A DNA stretch of 64,000 nucleotides from Verrucomicrobiales bacterium (GCA_016793885.1 JAEUHE010000032.1:62001-126000), one strand, 5' to 3'; positions 29,689 through 39,805 are shown, counted from the stretch's first letter. Numbers and translations: made by a program. Notes: a model not told the origin generated them from the sequence alone.

Positions 29689-30438
29689 TCACGACCCAAA
29701 AATCAACCGAGCCGCAGCTACCACCGCCAACACCAGCACCAAGCTGTCAAACCACTTCTGCGGGAGCCGCGCCACCAAGTGGCGTCCCAGGAAAAGCCCG
29801 CCGATGATGCAGGGTAACAGCAACAGATTGAAGCTAAGCGTCGAACCGCTGATCAACCCCAGCTGCAAGCTAAACGGAACCTTGAGCAGATTCAGTATCA
29901 GAAAGAACCAAGCTCCCGTGCCGATAAACGCGTCCTTGGGCAAGCTCACCGCCAAAAGATAGAGCGCCATCACCGGCCCAGCGGCATTGGCCATCATGGT
30001 GGTCACCCCCGCCAGGAATCCCATAGTCCAGGCAAACGGAATGGAATGCGGAACTTGGTTGAACCAGCCCGGACGCCAGTGCCGTATCAACTGGAGCAAT
30101 GCGAGTGTCAAAACGATGCCGCCGATCAACGGACCGAACTTGGCCCCTGGCAATCGTCCCATGAGATACCATCCAACAGCGACGCCCACCAACGCCGGCG
30201 GCAAGGTGCGAAGGACATACACCCATTGCGCATTTCGACGGAATAGCCACACCGCCCCGATGTCACCCGCAATCAACATCGGCAACACCACACCTGTGGA
30301 AGCCGCTCCCGGGAACAGGGACGCAAACACCACCACATGAAACAGGCTGATGCCGGGCAGACCGCTCTTGGATACACCCACGCCGGTGGCGGCGATCAAA
30401 GCCATCAGCCATTCGGAAGGTGTAAAGACCGGCAACAT
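29689..30438 (-). CDS. TauE/SafE family sulfite exporter-like membrane protein
   Basis: A 249-residue protein with about eight membrane spans and the family pattern GVGVSKSGLPGISLFHV near the start and GFLAGVTTMMANAAGPVMALYLL in the second half. The two halves are related, as in other TauE/SafE anion exporters (sulfite, taurine-derived sulfonate or similar). The ATG at 30438 is chosen; an upstream TTG at 30468 would add ten basic residues. The 3' end lies right beside the heptamer satellite. Substrate is unknown. Confidence 0.88.
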   Translation of the reverse strand: MLPVFTPSEWLMALIAATGVGVSKSGLPGISLFHVVVFASLFPGAASTGVVLPMLIAGDIGAVWLFRRNAQWVYVLRTLPPALVGVAVGWYLMGRLPGAKFGPLIGGIVLTLALLQLIRHWRPGWFNQVPHSIPFAWTMGFLAGVTTMMANAAGPVMALYLLAVSLPKDAFIGTGAWFFLILNLLKVPFSLQLGLISGSTLSFNLLLLPCIIGGLFLGRHLVARLPQKWFDSLVLVLAVVAAARLIFGS

Positions 30439-30660
30439 GTGGCGAGAGAGTCGCAACGCCCGCCTCAAGAGGCAAGGCCGAGAAGCGGGGTTTCACCAGG
30501 GTGCCTCAAGCCCAATCCATGCAGTAGGGCGGCATGGATTGGCCTCAAGGCCAAGATGAGAATGCCGATTCTAACCCCAACGGTCTGCAGACGCTCCCGG
30601 CAAAAGGGGATGGAGAGAAATGCCGCCGAGCCGTCGGTTTCCAACACGAAACACCATCGT

Positions 30661-31668
30661 ATGAAACGCTATTTTTTGGTCACTTCCTCAGGTGCCTCGG
30701 CCGCAGGCTGGCTGGCAGCTAGCCTGAACCAGCACCCCGATATCTGCTGCAGCTGCGGTTCAGCTCCCATCTCGAATTCGATTCACTACCATCACGTCAG
30801 CACTCCAGAATTCCTGGAGCGTCACGCCGCGTTTCTAACCGCCCATTGCGTGGGGCCTCAAGCGACTCCCAGATCCATCGATCAAATGTTTCAGGAGCTC
30901 GAAGGGTTTCGAAGCGTCGGTTTCTATGGCAATGTTCACGCCGAAACAGTGCTGACCTACCACGCGAGCCTTCGGACCTGTCCCCCCCTGCGCCGGTTCA
31001 CCGTTGCCAATCTGGTTCGTCACGCCATACCGCGCGCCGAAGCCCGATACCGATCGATCCATCAGGACTCGGAGGCGAGCCCAGGCATGGCCAAGGTCTG
31101 CGATTTCCAATTCAAGGACCGGATCAACCGGCTGCCGAATGTCGCCGATGCCATACTCGAGCAAATCGGTGACCTCGAAAGCGACCCGAAGAGGCGTCGT
31201 TTCGTAAGCGCGATCCTGGAGACCATCGGCGCCAGCACGGAGTTCTTAACCGAGCCAGGACAGGCAGCTATGGACCACTATCGCATCGAGGATCTGAAAG
31301 GCTGCCGCGAGCACTATCAAGGTTTCGTGAGGAAGATGACCAACGGGAATCTCGACCCGGCTCCCCAGTATCTGGATGCTATTTTTTCAGAGGAAAACCT
31401 CAACTCGGGGAGATGCCGAAACGACAGCCTGGCGAAAGTCCCTCCCCCCAGTCCGGAGGCGCAATGGCGAGCATGGTCAGACTGGCAACGACGGGCATTC
31501 CAAGCGGCCATGGTCTCCTCCCGCTTTCACGAACAGTTCGAAACGGTGGGCTATTCCTTTGAGTTCGTAGGAGCTCCGTCCACCCCGTTGTTCCCCGGCT
31601 GGCGACGGTATTCAGCCCCGCCACCTCCAAGGGTTGCAGCCCCTGCCCTGTTCAACCAAATGCCCTAG
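30661..31668 (+). CDS. Sulfotransferase-like protein
   Basis: A 335-residue protein with MKRYFLVTSSGASAAGWLAASLNQHPDICC at the N-terminus written here in part: the SGASAAGWLAASLNQHPDI segment is where sulfotransferases bind the 5'-phosphosulfate of PAPS. The rest is poorly conserved and includes RFTVANLVRHAIPRAEARY. The acceptor is unknown. A long upstream open extension exists, but the ATG at 30661 starts the fold in the usual way. It stands alone between a TauE exporter (opposite strand) and a gene-free gap. Confidence 0.65.
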   Translation: MKRYFLVTSSGASAAGWLAASLNQHPDICCSCGSAPISNSIHYHHVSTPEFLERHAAFLTAHCVGPQATPRSIDQMFQELEGFRSVGFYGNVHAETVLTYHASLRTCPPLRRFTVANLVRHAIPRAEARYRSIHQDSEASPGMAKVCDFQFKDRINRLPNVADAILEQIGDLESDPKRRRFVSAILETIGASTEFLTEPGQAAMDHYRIEDLKGCREHYQGFVRKMTNGNLDPAPQYLDAIFSEENLNSGRCRNDSLAKVPPPSPEAQWRAWSDWQRRAFQAAMVSSRFHEQFETVGYSFEFVGAPSTPLFPGWRRYSAPPPPRVAAPALFNQMP

Positions 31669-31987
31669 CAGCCTGTCGGACTTGTCCCCACCCGATGTGT
31701 GCTCGGCTTTGAACCTCATTGGTACTAAAGAATGACGTAGGAAGCGCCGCGACACGCTGCTAGATATTTTTCCTACGAAAAAGAGCGGATCCGCTGATGT
31801 TTTGCTTAAAGAAGGAGCAGTGCAACGGCGTCGGAGGGAATTCAGAAGAACGTTACCGTCAGTCGGCTCGGCCCTCGCAAGTCCCTCTGCAGATCCGTGT
31901 GGTCCGCGTGTTCCGTGGGCAATATGTCTCCTCTCCTATTTCCGACGGCCCGCTTTCGAACTTCGTGGACGCTGCTAGTATTACGGC
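31669..31987. other. Gene-free stretch of about 320 bp
   Basis: GTCGGACTTGTCCCC near 31676 is shared with 22894. The phrase ATCCGTGTGGTCCGCGTG near 31893 belongs to the ATCCGTG-type dispersed repeat also seen at 44560 and 55063. No gene, RNA or clear promoter is seen. Confidence 0.5.
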
Positions 31988-34375
31988 TTACTTCAGCTGC
32001 ACCGAGTAGTGATAGCAATCCGCGGTCGCCCAATCCTTCGGATCGGGCTCTTGTCCATAGGTCGTTAGGTATAGCTCCAGGTCGTGAGTTTCACGATTCT
32101 CATAGAGGGAAAAGTTTGAAAACTGAACCGCTGGCCCCTGGAACGCATAGCGATCTTCAATCACGGAAAGGGTCTCCCGACGCAACGCAGCCTGGGTCTC
32201 GTCCACCTCTGCGATCAGCAGGGGATAACGCGGAAGATTCCCATCTGGCGGTTCGAGGCAAATGTTCCCGATCCAATAAAGCTTACCGGTGACGCTATGG
32301 CGGATCATGCGATGGATCGAGGACGGCGAGTAGAAAGAGCCTCCGTCGGCATACTTCCATTCCTGAACGGCAGACAGGCTCCGACCACCATCCACGGAGA
32401 TCGCGAACCACTTGCGTCCCGGTTCCTTCGCGACCGAGCCATCCCATCCCGTGTTAGAACCGCGCCAAACCACCAGCAGACGTCCGTCGGTCAACTCAGC
32501 CACCTCCGGCTCCATCAAACCGCGCGCCGATCGCTCCGGCTCAATCTCGGTTCGGGCGCCCGGTGTCCACTCGTACGCAGCATTCTGCACATTCCAGCGT
32601 CCCAAGAAGAGCACGGCCCCCATCCGCCACGGACGCCGATCGTTGCCGGAGTCGCGGAGAGCATTGGCGTGCGCCAGACAGATTACCAGGCTCCCATCCC
32701 GCCTTACTAAGATCTGATTTCCAGGATACCCATTGTTCCGTTGTAGATAGTCTGACTGCAGGGGGTTCTTGGAATCAAACTCGGGTCCCGACTCATACCG
32801 CAGAACCGATGGCGCGCTCCAGGTCCGACCCTGATCCTCCGAGGTGCGAACGAAACTCGCATTGTAGAAAACCCCCTGGATCTCGATTTGGCGCAGCCAG
32901 GTTTGGACTAGTTTTTTCGAGGCGGGATCGAACACATCGCCCCAACCGATCTCCGTGGCCTTGATGGTGCCATAGTCGACCAAAGATGATGCCGCCTGGG
33001 CCGCCCAAGGCGACCACGTTCGTCCATTATCGATCGACCAGCGGGCTTGCTGACGGTCCGCGACGTCACTCACGCTTTCCCGGGCTCGCCACTCCCTCAG
33101 CTCTAGCTGGGGGCCAACTGAGTGAACCGCAACCATCGCGGCTGTGCGAGGTTGGGGGTGCTTCTCGTAGAGTTGTCGCTTCACTGTAACGAGCGATCGA
33201 TTCGTCTCCCACGGCGGGATGGGGAAGTTCTCCAGCGTCGGCAGCGAACCGAGTTGTTGCATCACTTCGAAGGGCGGCTCGAAGGCTTCGGCCCCATTTT
33301 CGCGAGTCGTGAAGAAATTGAACAGGTAGATCCCATCCGCACCGTCTTTCCACAGATGCCGGGCGGCGCGACGATACTTTGTGGCCGTCAGGTTTTGTTC
33401 CAGCGTCCCACCTTCGGTGCATTCAATGCTCCCATACACTGGCAGGTTGGGCAGACGTTGCTTCCACGGCCGAATCGCCAGGTCATAACGTTCGAACAAA
33501 AACTCGCTGACGGTAAGGAAGTCGATCCAACCTCGCTGGGCCCAGCCAACCGGATCGCACCCGATCTCTCGCGAAGCCGCTTCACTGGGGGGCGTGCGAC
33601 CATAATTCGAAGGAGCGCGCACCCCCAACACCAAACGTCGCCCCCGCTTCTTCCCTTCGTCGTCCAGCAACGCCCTCACCCTCTCCACGAGAGGATTCAT
33701 CTGCGCGATTCGCTCCTCGATGGTGCCGGTCTGGAAGTAAGTGGGAAACCGCTGAAAATCCAGCTCAATGCCATCGCTGTCGTACCGCTGCACGGCCTCA
33801 CGAATGAGCTCAAACACGTAGTCTCGAACCGGCTGCTGCCCAAAATCCAGAGCGCCATTGCCCAATCGAAACTCCGGATGATCCCGCCAGAAGGCGGTCC
33901 GTAAAAAGTCGTTTCCGTGAGCATCGTTCATCCGGAACGTCAGCAGGCCCTCTAAGCCTTTCTTCCGAGCTTCGGCCAAAATGATAGCGTAGGGGTCGAT
34001 TCCTTGATCGAAGAAGCTCTGCAGGTTGCGAAAGCGCTGCCGCTCGCCTTCGGGCCACTTCTCTCGCTCCTCGGGAGTGGAGAGCGTCCCACGCAACGTG
34101 CCCACACGGGTGGGAAAGTACAGCACCTGAGCATTGATGCAGACGAGGAGGGTGTCCACCTGACTCCCCTTCGCCGTCAACTCCTCCACGATCCGGCGCA
34201 GGTCGGCGGTGTCGATGGGACCAGGCCCTTTCCGCCCGGCCTTGAGCGTCATGCAGGAGTCACCGTCCAGGTTGTAAAGAATCCGTCGTTGAGCCGGAGC
34301 CGCGTGAACCTCACTGCACCACACGCCCAGGAGCAACCCCAGCAGCTTGGCGGCGAACCATGATCTCGTGTTCAT
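31988..34375 (-). CDS. Exported glycosidase-like protein with C-terminal sialidase-like Asp-box domain
   Basis: A 795-residue exported protein; the ATG at 34375 gives a good signal peptide (LLGLLLGVWCSEVHA). The N-terminal half looks like a TIM-barrel glycoside-hydrolase-like domain (GH10-like/GHL10 type), with DGIELDFQRFP as a likely active-site strand near residue 217. The C-terminal half is a beta-propeller with Asp boxes SIDNGRTW, SEDQGRTW and SVDGGRSL, typical of sialidase/BNR folds. Other carbohydrate-linked proteins lie upstream, so degradation of a sulfated or sialylated glycan is possible but not shown. The substrate is unknown. Confidence 0.72.
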   Translation of the reverse strand: MNTRSWFAAKLLGLLLGVWCSEVHAAPAQRRILYNLDGDSCMTLKAGRKGPGPIDTADLRRIVEELTAKGSQVDTLLVCINAQVLYFPTRVGTLRGTLSTPEEREKWPEGERQRFRNLQSFFDQGIDPYAIILAEARKKGLEGLLTFRMNDAHGNDFLRTAFWRDHPEFRLGNGALDFGQQPVRDYVFELIREAVQRYDSDGIELDFQRFPTYFQTGTIEERIAQMNPLVERVRALLDDEGKKRGRRLVLGVRAPSNYGRTPPSEAASREIGCDPVGWAQRGWIDFLTVSEFLFERYDLAIRPWKQRLPNLPVYGSIECTEGGTLEQNLTATKYRRAARHLWKDGADGIYLFNFFTTRENGAEAFEPPFEVMQQLGSLPTLENFPIPPWETNRSLVTVKRQLYEKHPQPRTAAMVAVHSVGPQLELREWRARESVSDVADRQQARWSIDNGRTWSPWAAQAASSLVDYGTIKATEIGWGDVFDPASKKLVQTWLRQIEIQGVFYNASFVRTSEDQGRTWSAPSVLRYESGPEFDSKNPLQSDYLQRNNGYPGNQILVRRDGSLVICLAHANALRDSGNDRRPWRMGAVLFLGRWNVQNAAYEWTPGARTEIEPERSARGLMEPEVAELTDGRLLVVWRGSNTGWDGSVAKEPGRKWFAISVDGGRSLSAVQEWKYADGGSFYSPSSIHRMIRHSVTGKLYWIGNICLEPPDGNLPRYPLLIAEVDETQAALRRETLSVIEDRYAFQGPAVQFSNFSLYENRETHDLELYLTTYGQEPDPKDWATADCYHYSVQLK

Positions 34376-34424
34376 GACCGGTTCCTCAGCCCAGGCCCCA
34401 GCCTCCGAGACTGGAGAGGACCGC

Positions 34425-37400
34425 TCACGCACGCAGCTTCATCAAGAGGTCCTTGCTCTCGACGCTTTCACCCACCTGGGCGAAGATCTCGCTGACAACG
34501 CCATCAGCCGCAGCATAAATGGTGGTCTGCATCTTCATGGCTTCCATGGTGAACAGCTTGGCGGACTTGGCCACCTTGTTGCCGACGCTCACGTTCACAC
34601 TGGTGATAATTCCCGGGATCGGTGCACCCACCTGCAACGGATCGGCCGGATCCGCCTTGGCGCGCGTCTTGGCGACCGCCTTGACGGACTTGTCGAGCAC
34701 ATGGGTCTCACGGGTCATGCCGTTGAGTTCGTAAGTGACCGTGCGACGGCCATCTTTGTCCACCGCGCCAACATTGATCAGACGCATGAACAGCGTCTTG
34801 CCTGGCTCGATCTCCACGCTCATCTCTTCTCCGGGCTTGAGGCCGTAGAAGAACGAACCGCTGGGCAGAACGCTCACATCGCCATATTGATGCTGGAACT
34901 TCGCGTACTCCGCGAAGACTTCCGGATACATCAGGTGGCTATACAAATCATCTTCGGTCGCTTCCCGTTTGAGTTTGCTCGTCAGGGCCTTGCGCTCGTC
35001 CTTGAGGTTCAAGGGATCAAGCCCAGCGCCCGGACGGCCCTTCAGCGGCTTTTCCTTCCCTAGGACGACTTTCTGCACGTCCTTAGGCCATCCGTCCATC
35101 GGCTGTCCCAACCCGCCACGCAGCATGTCGATCACGCTGGCTGGGAACGGGGTGACGCCCGGCTCCAAATTCACCACATCCTGCGGCTTGATGCCACGAG
35201 TGAACAGGAACAGCGCCATGTCCCCAACCACCTTGCTGCTGGGCGTGACTTTCACGATGTCGCCCAAGAGCTGATTCACCTCCGCGTAGCATCGGGCGAT
35301 CTCCGGCCACCGATGACCAAGACCCATGCTCGCCGCCTGCTCTTTCAAATTGGTGTACTGACCGCCTGGCATCTCATGCAAATAGACCTCGGCACTGCCG
35401 GTCTTGGGAGCCGTGTCGAAGGGCTTGTACAGCTCGCGAACCTGTTCCCAATAGTCCGAGAACTCATTGAGGGTATCCAGGTTAAGGCCGGTATCGCGCG
35501 GGGTGTTCTGCAACGCCGCGACGATCGAGTTGAGATTCGGCTGGCTGGTGCTGCCGCTCATGCTCGCAATCGCCAGATCCACCACATCCACGCCCGCCTC
35601 CGACGCCTTGATGATACTCGAGGAACTGATGCCGCTGGTATCGTGCGTGTGGAAGTGAATTGGAAGTCCCACTTCCTCCTTCAAGGCCTTCACCAAAGCC
35701 TGCGCCGCATACGGACGGCAGAGGCCGGCCATGTCCTTGATGGCGATCATGTGCGCCCCCATCTTCTCCAACTCGCGCGCCAGCTGGATGTAGTACTTCA
35801 GCGAATACTTCGTGCGCTTGGGATCCAGGATGTCGCCGGTGTAGCACAAGGCAGCCTCACAAATCCCATGCGTCGACTGCACTGCTTCCATCGCCACCTT
35901 GAGATTGGGCAGATAGTTCAGCGAGTCGAAGATCCGGAAGATATCCATCCCGGCCTCCGCGGCATGCTTCACGAAGCCAGCGACGACGTTGTCGGGATAA
36001 TTGCTGTAGCCCACGGCATTGCTGCCACGGAACAGCATCTGGAAACAAATGTTCGGGACCTTCTCGCGCAGCAGGCGCAAGCGCTGCCAGGGATCATCGC
36101 GCAGGAAGCGCATCGAGGTATCGAACGTCGCTCCACCCCACATTTCCAGGGAGAACAGCTCAGGGGTGCGACGCGCGACGGCATCGGCCGCGGCGAGCAT
36201 GTCGTAGCTGCGAACCCGGGTCGCCATCAGGGACTGATGTGCATCGCGAAACGTCGTGTCGGTGATCAGCAGGCGCTTTTGTTTCAACACCCATTGCGCG
36301 AACTTCTTGGGACCCAGCTCGAGGAGCAAATCGCGGCTGCCCTTGGCCGGAGTCGCTTTGTGATCGCAGGTCGGAGGCGTCGGCAGAGGCGTTGGGCCCA
36401 CCTGCTTATACCCTTTGACATGAGGATTGCCGTTCACGATGACATCCCCCAGGAAGTTCAACAGCTTCGTCGCCCGATCCCGCCGCGGTTTAAAAGTAAA
36501 CAGCCCCGGGGTGTTGTCGATCAGGGTGGTGGTCGCCCGCCCTTCGCGGAAGGTGTCGTTGGCGATCAGGTTCTCGAGGAACGGGATGTTGGTCTTCACC
36601 CCGCGGATCCGAAACTCGCGCAAGGCGCGATCCATGCGCTGGAGCGCGATGGAAAAGTTCTGGCCGGAGGCGGTGATCTTCACCAAGAGCGAATCGTAGA
36701 AGGGCGTGATGACCGCTCCGGCGTAGCCCATGCCGCCGTCGAGTCGCACGCCGAATCCGCCGGCGGATCGGTAGGTCAAAATCTTACCATAATCGGGGGT
36801 GAACTTGTTCTCCGGGTCCTCCGTGGTCACACGACTCTGAATCGCGTAGCCCTGACGGGGAACCTTGTCCTGGGCGGGAAGCCCCACCAGATCTCCAAAC
36901 ATGGAATGGCCCTGAGCGATCAGGATCTGCGCGCGAACCAGGTCGATGCCCGTGATCACTTCCGTGACCGTGTGCTCCACCTGAATGCGCGGATTCATCT
37001 CAATGAAGAACCAGTCATTCCGATCCAGGTCGTAGAGGAATTCCACCGTGCCGGCGTTGTCGTAGCCGATCTCCTTGGCAAGCCGGGCGGCGGCCAGGCA
37101 GAGCTCTTGGCGAACATGATCATCCAGGCCCACGCTCGGAGCGATCTCCACCACCTTCTGGTGACGACGCTGCACCGAGCAATCGCGCTCGTGGAGATGC
37201 AGGACATTGCCGTGCTTATCGCCCAGGACCTGCACCTCGATGTGCTTGGCGTGGGGGATGTATTTCTCGAGGAAGACGGCCGAATTGCCGAAGGCGCGAC
37301 CTGCTTCGGCCTGGGCTTCGTCCAACAACGGTGCCAACTCGGAGGGGGTCTTAACCACCCGCATGCCGCGTCCGCCGCCGCCAAACGCCGCCTTGATGAT

Positions 37401-37928
37401 GAGCGGGAAGCCGATATCGCGGGCTGTTTTAATAGCGGCGTCGCGGTCGGTGATAGGGTCTTCGGTGCCCGGGAGAGTGGGGATATTCAGGCGCTGAGCG
37501 AGGGAACGGGCGGTGGTCTTGTCCCCCATCATCTCGAGCAAGTCTGCCTTGGGGCCCACGAACGTGATGCCAGCCGCCGCGCAAGCGCGGGCGAACTCGG
37601 CGTTTTCGCTGAGGAAGCCGTAACCAGGGTGGATCAGATCGACCCCTTTTTCCTGAGCCAGCGCCACAATGCTCGGAATATCCAGATAGGCGGCCACCGG
37701 TCCCTTGCCCTTGCCGACCAAATAGGCTTCGTCCGCCTTAAAGCGATGCACGCTCAACCGGTCCTCTTGGGCGTAGATCGCGACCGTGCGCAGCCCGAGT
37801 TCAGTGGCGGCGCGGAAGACGCGAATCGCGATTTCACTGCGGTTGGCCACCAACAGCTTTTTAGCCGGGGGCAGGACTGCCGACGCGGTGTCGGAAGACG
37901 CGGAAGAATGACGGGTACCTGAGCTCAT
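34425..37928 (-). CDS. pyc: Pyruvate carboxylase
   Basis: A 1167-residue single-chain, biotin-dependent enzyme that carboxylates pyruvate to oxaloacetate with ATP and bicarbonate. The biotin carboxylase domain covers about 25-480 (GGGGRGMR, HERDCSVQRRHQKVVE, NPRIQVEHTVTE). The carboxyltransferase domain begins with DTTFRDAHQSLMATR near 566 and carries HFHTHDTSG. The C-terminal biotinyl domain has EAMKMQ with the biotin Lys at about 1132. Length and domain order are normal. It stands alone, 49 bp upstream of the glycosidase-like gene on the same strand, and faces ubiD across a 340-bp gap. Confidence 0.97.
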   Translation of the reverse strand: MSSGTRHSSASSDTASAVLPPAKKLLVANRSEIAIRVFRAATELGLRTVAIYAQEDRLSVHRFKADEAYLVGKGKGPVAAYLDIPSIVALAQEKGVDLIHPGYGFLSENAEFARACAAAGITFVGPKADLLEMMGDKTTARSLAQRLNIPTLPGTEDPITDRDAAIKTARDIGFPLIIKAAFGGGGRGMRVVKTPSELAPLLDEAQAEAGRAFGNSAVFLEKYIPHAKHIEVQVLGDKHGNVLHLHERDCSVQRRHQKVVEIAPSVGLDDHVRQELCLAAARLAKEIGYDNAGTVEFLYDLDRNDWFFIEMNPRIQVEHTVTEVITGIDLVRAQILIAQGHSMFGDLVGLPAQDKVPRQGYAIQSRVTTEDPENKFTPDYGKILTYRSAGGFGVRLDGGMGYAGAVITPFYDSLLVKITASGQNFSIALQRMDRALREFRIRGVKTNIPFLENLIANDTFREGRATTTLIDNTPGLFTFKPRRDRATKLLNFLGDVIVNGNPHVKGYKQVGPTPLPTPPTCDHKATPAKGSRDLLLELGPKKFAQWVLKQKRLLITDTTFRDAHQSLMATRVRSYDMLAAADAVARRTPELFSLEMWGGATFDTSMRFLRDDPWQRLRLLREKVPNICFQMLFRGSNAVGYSNYPDNVVAGFVKHAAEAGMDIFRIFDSLNYLPNLKVAMEAVQSTHGICEAALCYTGDILDPKRTKYSLKYYIQLARELEKMGAHMIAIKDMAGLCRPYAAQALVKALKEEVGLPIHFHTHDTSGISSSSIIKASEAGVDVVDLAIASMSGSTSQPNLNSIVAALQNTPRDTGLNLDTLNEFSDYWEQVRELYKPFDTAPKTGSAEVYLHEMPGGQYTNLKEQAASMGLGHRWPEIARCYAEVNQLLGDIVKVTPSSKVVGDMALFLFTRGIKPQDVVNLEPGVTPFPASVIDMLRGGLGQPMDGWPKDVQKVVLGKEKPLKGRPGAGLDPLNLKDERKALTSKLKREATEDDLYSHLMYPEVFAEYAKFQHQYGDVSVLPSGSFFYGLKPGEEMSVEIEPGKTLFMRLINVGAVDKDGRRTVTYELNGMTRETHVLDKSVKAVAKTRAKADPADPLQVGAPIPGIITSVNVSVGNKVAKSAKLFTMEAMKMQTTIYAAADGVVSEIFAQVGESVESKDLLMKLRA

Positions 37929-38269
37929 AAGTTAGCCCGGCTGTTATACTTGGCCCGCCATCCGGATGCAAAGGATTGGTGAGGGGAAAATGAGAACCAC
38001 CCACCCGTCGTCACCCGGTAGGGCGAGACTCTGCTCGAGCCCTGACCTGCCCAACGGCTGCGCACTGGAAGTGACCAGCCGCGCCGAGCGCCCATGCACT
38101 CACGAACGGTGATCCCCCCTCCCGGCGGCGCCCTCCTCCCTTCCTGAGCCTGGGGCCAGCGTGGGCTCGACGGAAAACAGAACTACAAGCTCAATCGGAT
38201 CGATCTTCGATCAAGTCCCTCCCTCCCCATTGATCATTGGGGTAACCATTGATAGCTTAACCCCCATCT
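37929..38269. other. Intergenic gap between divergent pyc and ubiD
   Basis: This 341-bp gap must hold the promoters of both genes, but no convincing -35/-10 pair stands out. GGTAGGGCGAGACTCTGCTC near 38017 looks like a dispersed repeat fragment, and CCCCATTGATCATTGGGG at 38226-38243 is an imperfect palindrome just upstream of ubiD that could be an operator. Confidence 0.4.
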
Positions 38270-39805
38270 ATGGCATTTGCCTCATACCGTGAATTCGTTG
38301 ACCGCCTCGCCGACGCCGGGGAGCTGATCCGAATCGCTACCCCCGTCGCCACCGAACTCGAAATCACGGAATGGGCCGATCAAGAGATGAAGAAGCCGGG
38401 GGGCGGCAAAGCCCTGCTCTTTGAGAAACCCACCGTGAATGGCAAGGTTTCCCCGTTTCCGGTCGCCATCAATACCCTCGGCTCCTGGAAGCGGATGGCG
38501 ATGAGCATGGAGGCCGAATCGATCGAGCACGTGGCCGCCGAACTCGGCTCGCTCATGAAGGCGAAGCCGCCCACCAGCCTGCGCGAGGCCTTCAGGCTGC
38601 TCAGCACCGCCGTCGACCTCCGTCACGCCAAACCCAAACGTGTCAAAAGCGGCCCATGCAAGGAGGCCATTCACCACTTCGATCCTCCGACTCAGCGACA
38701 GTCGAGTTGGCCCGAGGCGCCCGGGCTGACAGCTCGATCTGGACCCGAACCTACCCTGCTCGATCTGCCTATTTTGAAATGCTGGCCTCTGGACGGCGGG
38801 CGTTTCGTTACCCTGCCCTGCGTGGTCACTCAGGATCCCGACACCGGCGAGCGAAACGTAGGCATGTACCGGGTTCAAATCTACGACGACAAAACCACCG
38901 GAATGCACTGGCAGCTGCAAAAGGTGGCGGCCCGCCACGGCCGACGTTACTACGAAACCGGCCAGCGCATGCCGGTCGCCATCTTCCTGGGCGGAGATCC
39001 CATGTATCCCTTCGCCGCCACCGCTCCCCTGCCCGATGGCCTCGATGAGTTCCTGCTCGCGGGCTACCTGCGCAAGAAATCGATCGAACTGGTAAAGTGC
39101 GAAACCAACGACTTGGAAGTCCCCGCCAACGCCGATTTTGTGATCGAGGGTTACATCGATCCCCAGGAACCGCTGCGCCTGGAGGGACCCTTCGGGGACC
39201 ATACGGGATTCTACACCCTACCGGAACCCTACCCCGCATTCCACGTCACCTGCATCACCCACCGCAAGGATGCAGTCTACCCAGCCACCATTGTCGGCAT
39301 TCCACCGATGGAGGATTTCTATATCGGGAGTGCATCCCTCAAGCTCTTCCTCCCGATCTTCAAGATGAACTTCCCGGAGATCGTGGACATCGCTCTCCCA
39401 GCCGAAGGGGTCTTCCACAATCTGGTGTTTGTCAGCATCCGAAAGACCTATCCCATGCAGGCCTACAAAATTATGCACGGCCTCTGGGGCATGGGACAGA
39501 TGATGTTCACCAAGTACCTCGTGGTGGTGGACGATGACGTCGATGTCCACAACACGAGTGAGGTCCTCTTCCGGCTATGCGCCAACACCGATCCGCAGCG
39601 GGATAGCATCTTCACGCGTGGGCCGGCGGATGTGCTCGATCATGCCACCAGCCAGATCGGGGCGGGCACCAAACAAGGCATCGACGCCACCCGCAAGATC
39701 GCCGGCGAAGGATTCAACCGGCCGTGGCCCCCGGTGATTCGCATGGACCCAGCGGTGAAGGCGCGGGTCAGCTCTTTCGTTCGGGAGAAAACGCCACCAC
39801 GCTGA
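38270..39805 (+). CDS. UbiD-family prenylated-FMN decarboxylase
   Basis: A 511-residue UbiD-type protein. Typical segments are ERNVGMYRVQIYDDKTTGMHW (partly given), IFLGGDPMYPFAATAPLPDG, EGPFGDHTGFYTLPEPYPAF with the conserved acidic site, and PPMEDFYIGSASLKLFLPIF. UbiD enzymes decarboxylate aromatic acids using prenylated FMN made by UbiX. In quinone pathways this would be a 4-hydroxybenzoate-derived or futalosine-pathway intermediate, but neither is certain from sequence. No ubiX lies nearby. The last 38 bp overlap the convergent branching enzyme gene. Confidence 0.9.
   Translation: MAFASYREFVDRLADAGELIRIATPVATELEITEWADQEMKKPGGGKALLFEKPTVNGKVSPFPVAINTLGSWKRMAMSMEAESIEHVAAELGSLMKAKPPTSLREAFRLLSTAVDLRHAKPKRVKSGPCKEAIHHFDPPTQRQSSWPEAPGLTARSGPEPTLLDLPILKCWPLDGGRFVTLPCVVTQDPDTGERNVGMYRVQIYDDKTTGMHWQLQKVAARHGRRYYETGQRMPVAIFLGGDPMYPFAATAPLPDGLDEFLLAGYLRKKSIELVKCETNDLEVPANADFVIEGYIDPQEPLRLEGPFGDHTGFYTLPEPYPAFHVTCITHRKDAVYPATIVGIPPMEDFYIGSASLKLFLPIFKMNFPEIVDIALPAEGVFHNLVFVSIRKTYPMQAYKIMHGLWGMGQMMFTKYLVVVDDDVDVHNTSEVLFRLCANTDPQRDSIFTRGPADVLDHATSQIGAGTKQGIDATRKIAGEGFNRPWPPVIRMDPAVKARVSSFVREKTPPR

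Noticed and set aside
28748-29962. A 404-codon frame covering the decayed C39-like copy
   Set aside because: It begins inside the pseudogene, leaves the original frame at the second deletion and then runs through the heptamer satellite as a PPTTYHL repeat.
35313-37922. An open frame of 869 codons on the plus strand
   Set aside because: It is antisense to pyruvate carboxylase, has no ribosome-binding site and reads as low-complexity sequence; a high-GC shadow.
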